A DNA stretch of 6,069 nucleotides from assembly GCA_002421865.1 (NCBI GenBank), contig DISE01000112.1, forward strand, positions 13,452-19,520. The letters run 5' to 3'. The position numbers were made by a program, and so were the translations under genes. Each line of letters begins with the position of its first letter. The stretch's first letter is position 1. The stretch comes from Castellaniella sp. UBA6218 (lineage in GTDB: Bacteria > Pseudomonadota > Gammaproteobacteria > Burkholderiales > Burkholderiaceae_B). This document shows positions 5,945 to 6,069 of this stretch, piece by piece. The notes beneath the pieces were generated by a model, which was given only the letters and a program-made list of their open reading frames with translations, was not told the origin of the DNA and did not search any database.

Positions 5945-6069
<125 letters not shown>

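Overview
This window looks like ordinary chromosomal DNA from a GC-rich betaproteobacterium. The closest feel is Alcaligenaceae (Bordetella/Achromobacter type), judged from base composition, codon use and the protein sequences. That placement is inference; no rRNA or other phylogenetic marker is present. No mobile element, CRISPR array, tRNA or phage gene was seen.

Region 1 (1-3510, minus strand) is a ugpB-ugpA-ugpE-ugpC operon, read right to left. It encodes an ABC importer for sn-glycerol-3-phosphate and glycerophosphodiesters: a periplasmic binding protein, two membrane permeases and an ATPase cut off by the window edge. The genes are tightly packed (gaps of 4, 27 and 15 nt). Upstream of ugpB is a promoter with a perfect TATAAT box. 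In place of a normal -35 it has a site whose first half is a perfect PhoB half-site (CTGTCAT), at the spacing expected of a Pho box. This suggests induction by phosphate starvation.

Region 2 (3511-3699) is the shared divergent control region between ugpB and proC. It holds the ugp promoter, a GC-rich inverted repeat, and a perfect 12-bp palindrome that overlaps a -10-like hexamer directly in front of proC.

Region 3 (3700-4533, plus strand) is proC, pyrroline-5-carboxylate reductase, the last step of proline synthesis. It has no visible Shine-Dalgarno sequence, and the only good -10 lies so close to the start codon that the mRNA may be leaderless or nearly so.

Region 4 (4534-6069, plus strand) begins a branched-chain amino acid uptake operon. 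A 198-nt gap carries a promoter-like pair and a leader with several possible stem-loops. It is followed by a LivJ/LivK-type binding protein, then two tandem GC hairpins (the second with a U-rich tail), then the first 41 codons of a LivH-type permease. The hairpins probably let the binding protein be made in excess over the membrane parts.

The genes themselves are well-known families. I found no convincing undescribed system; the points worth checking are regulatory and lie in the three intergenic stretches.
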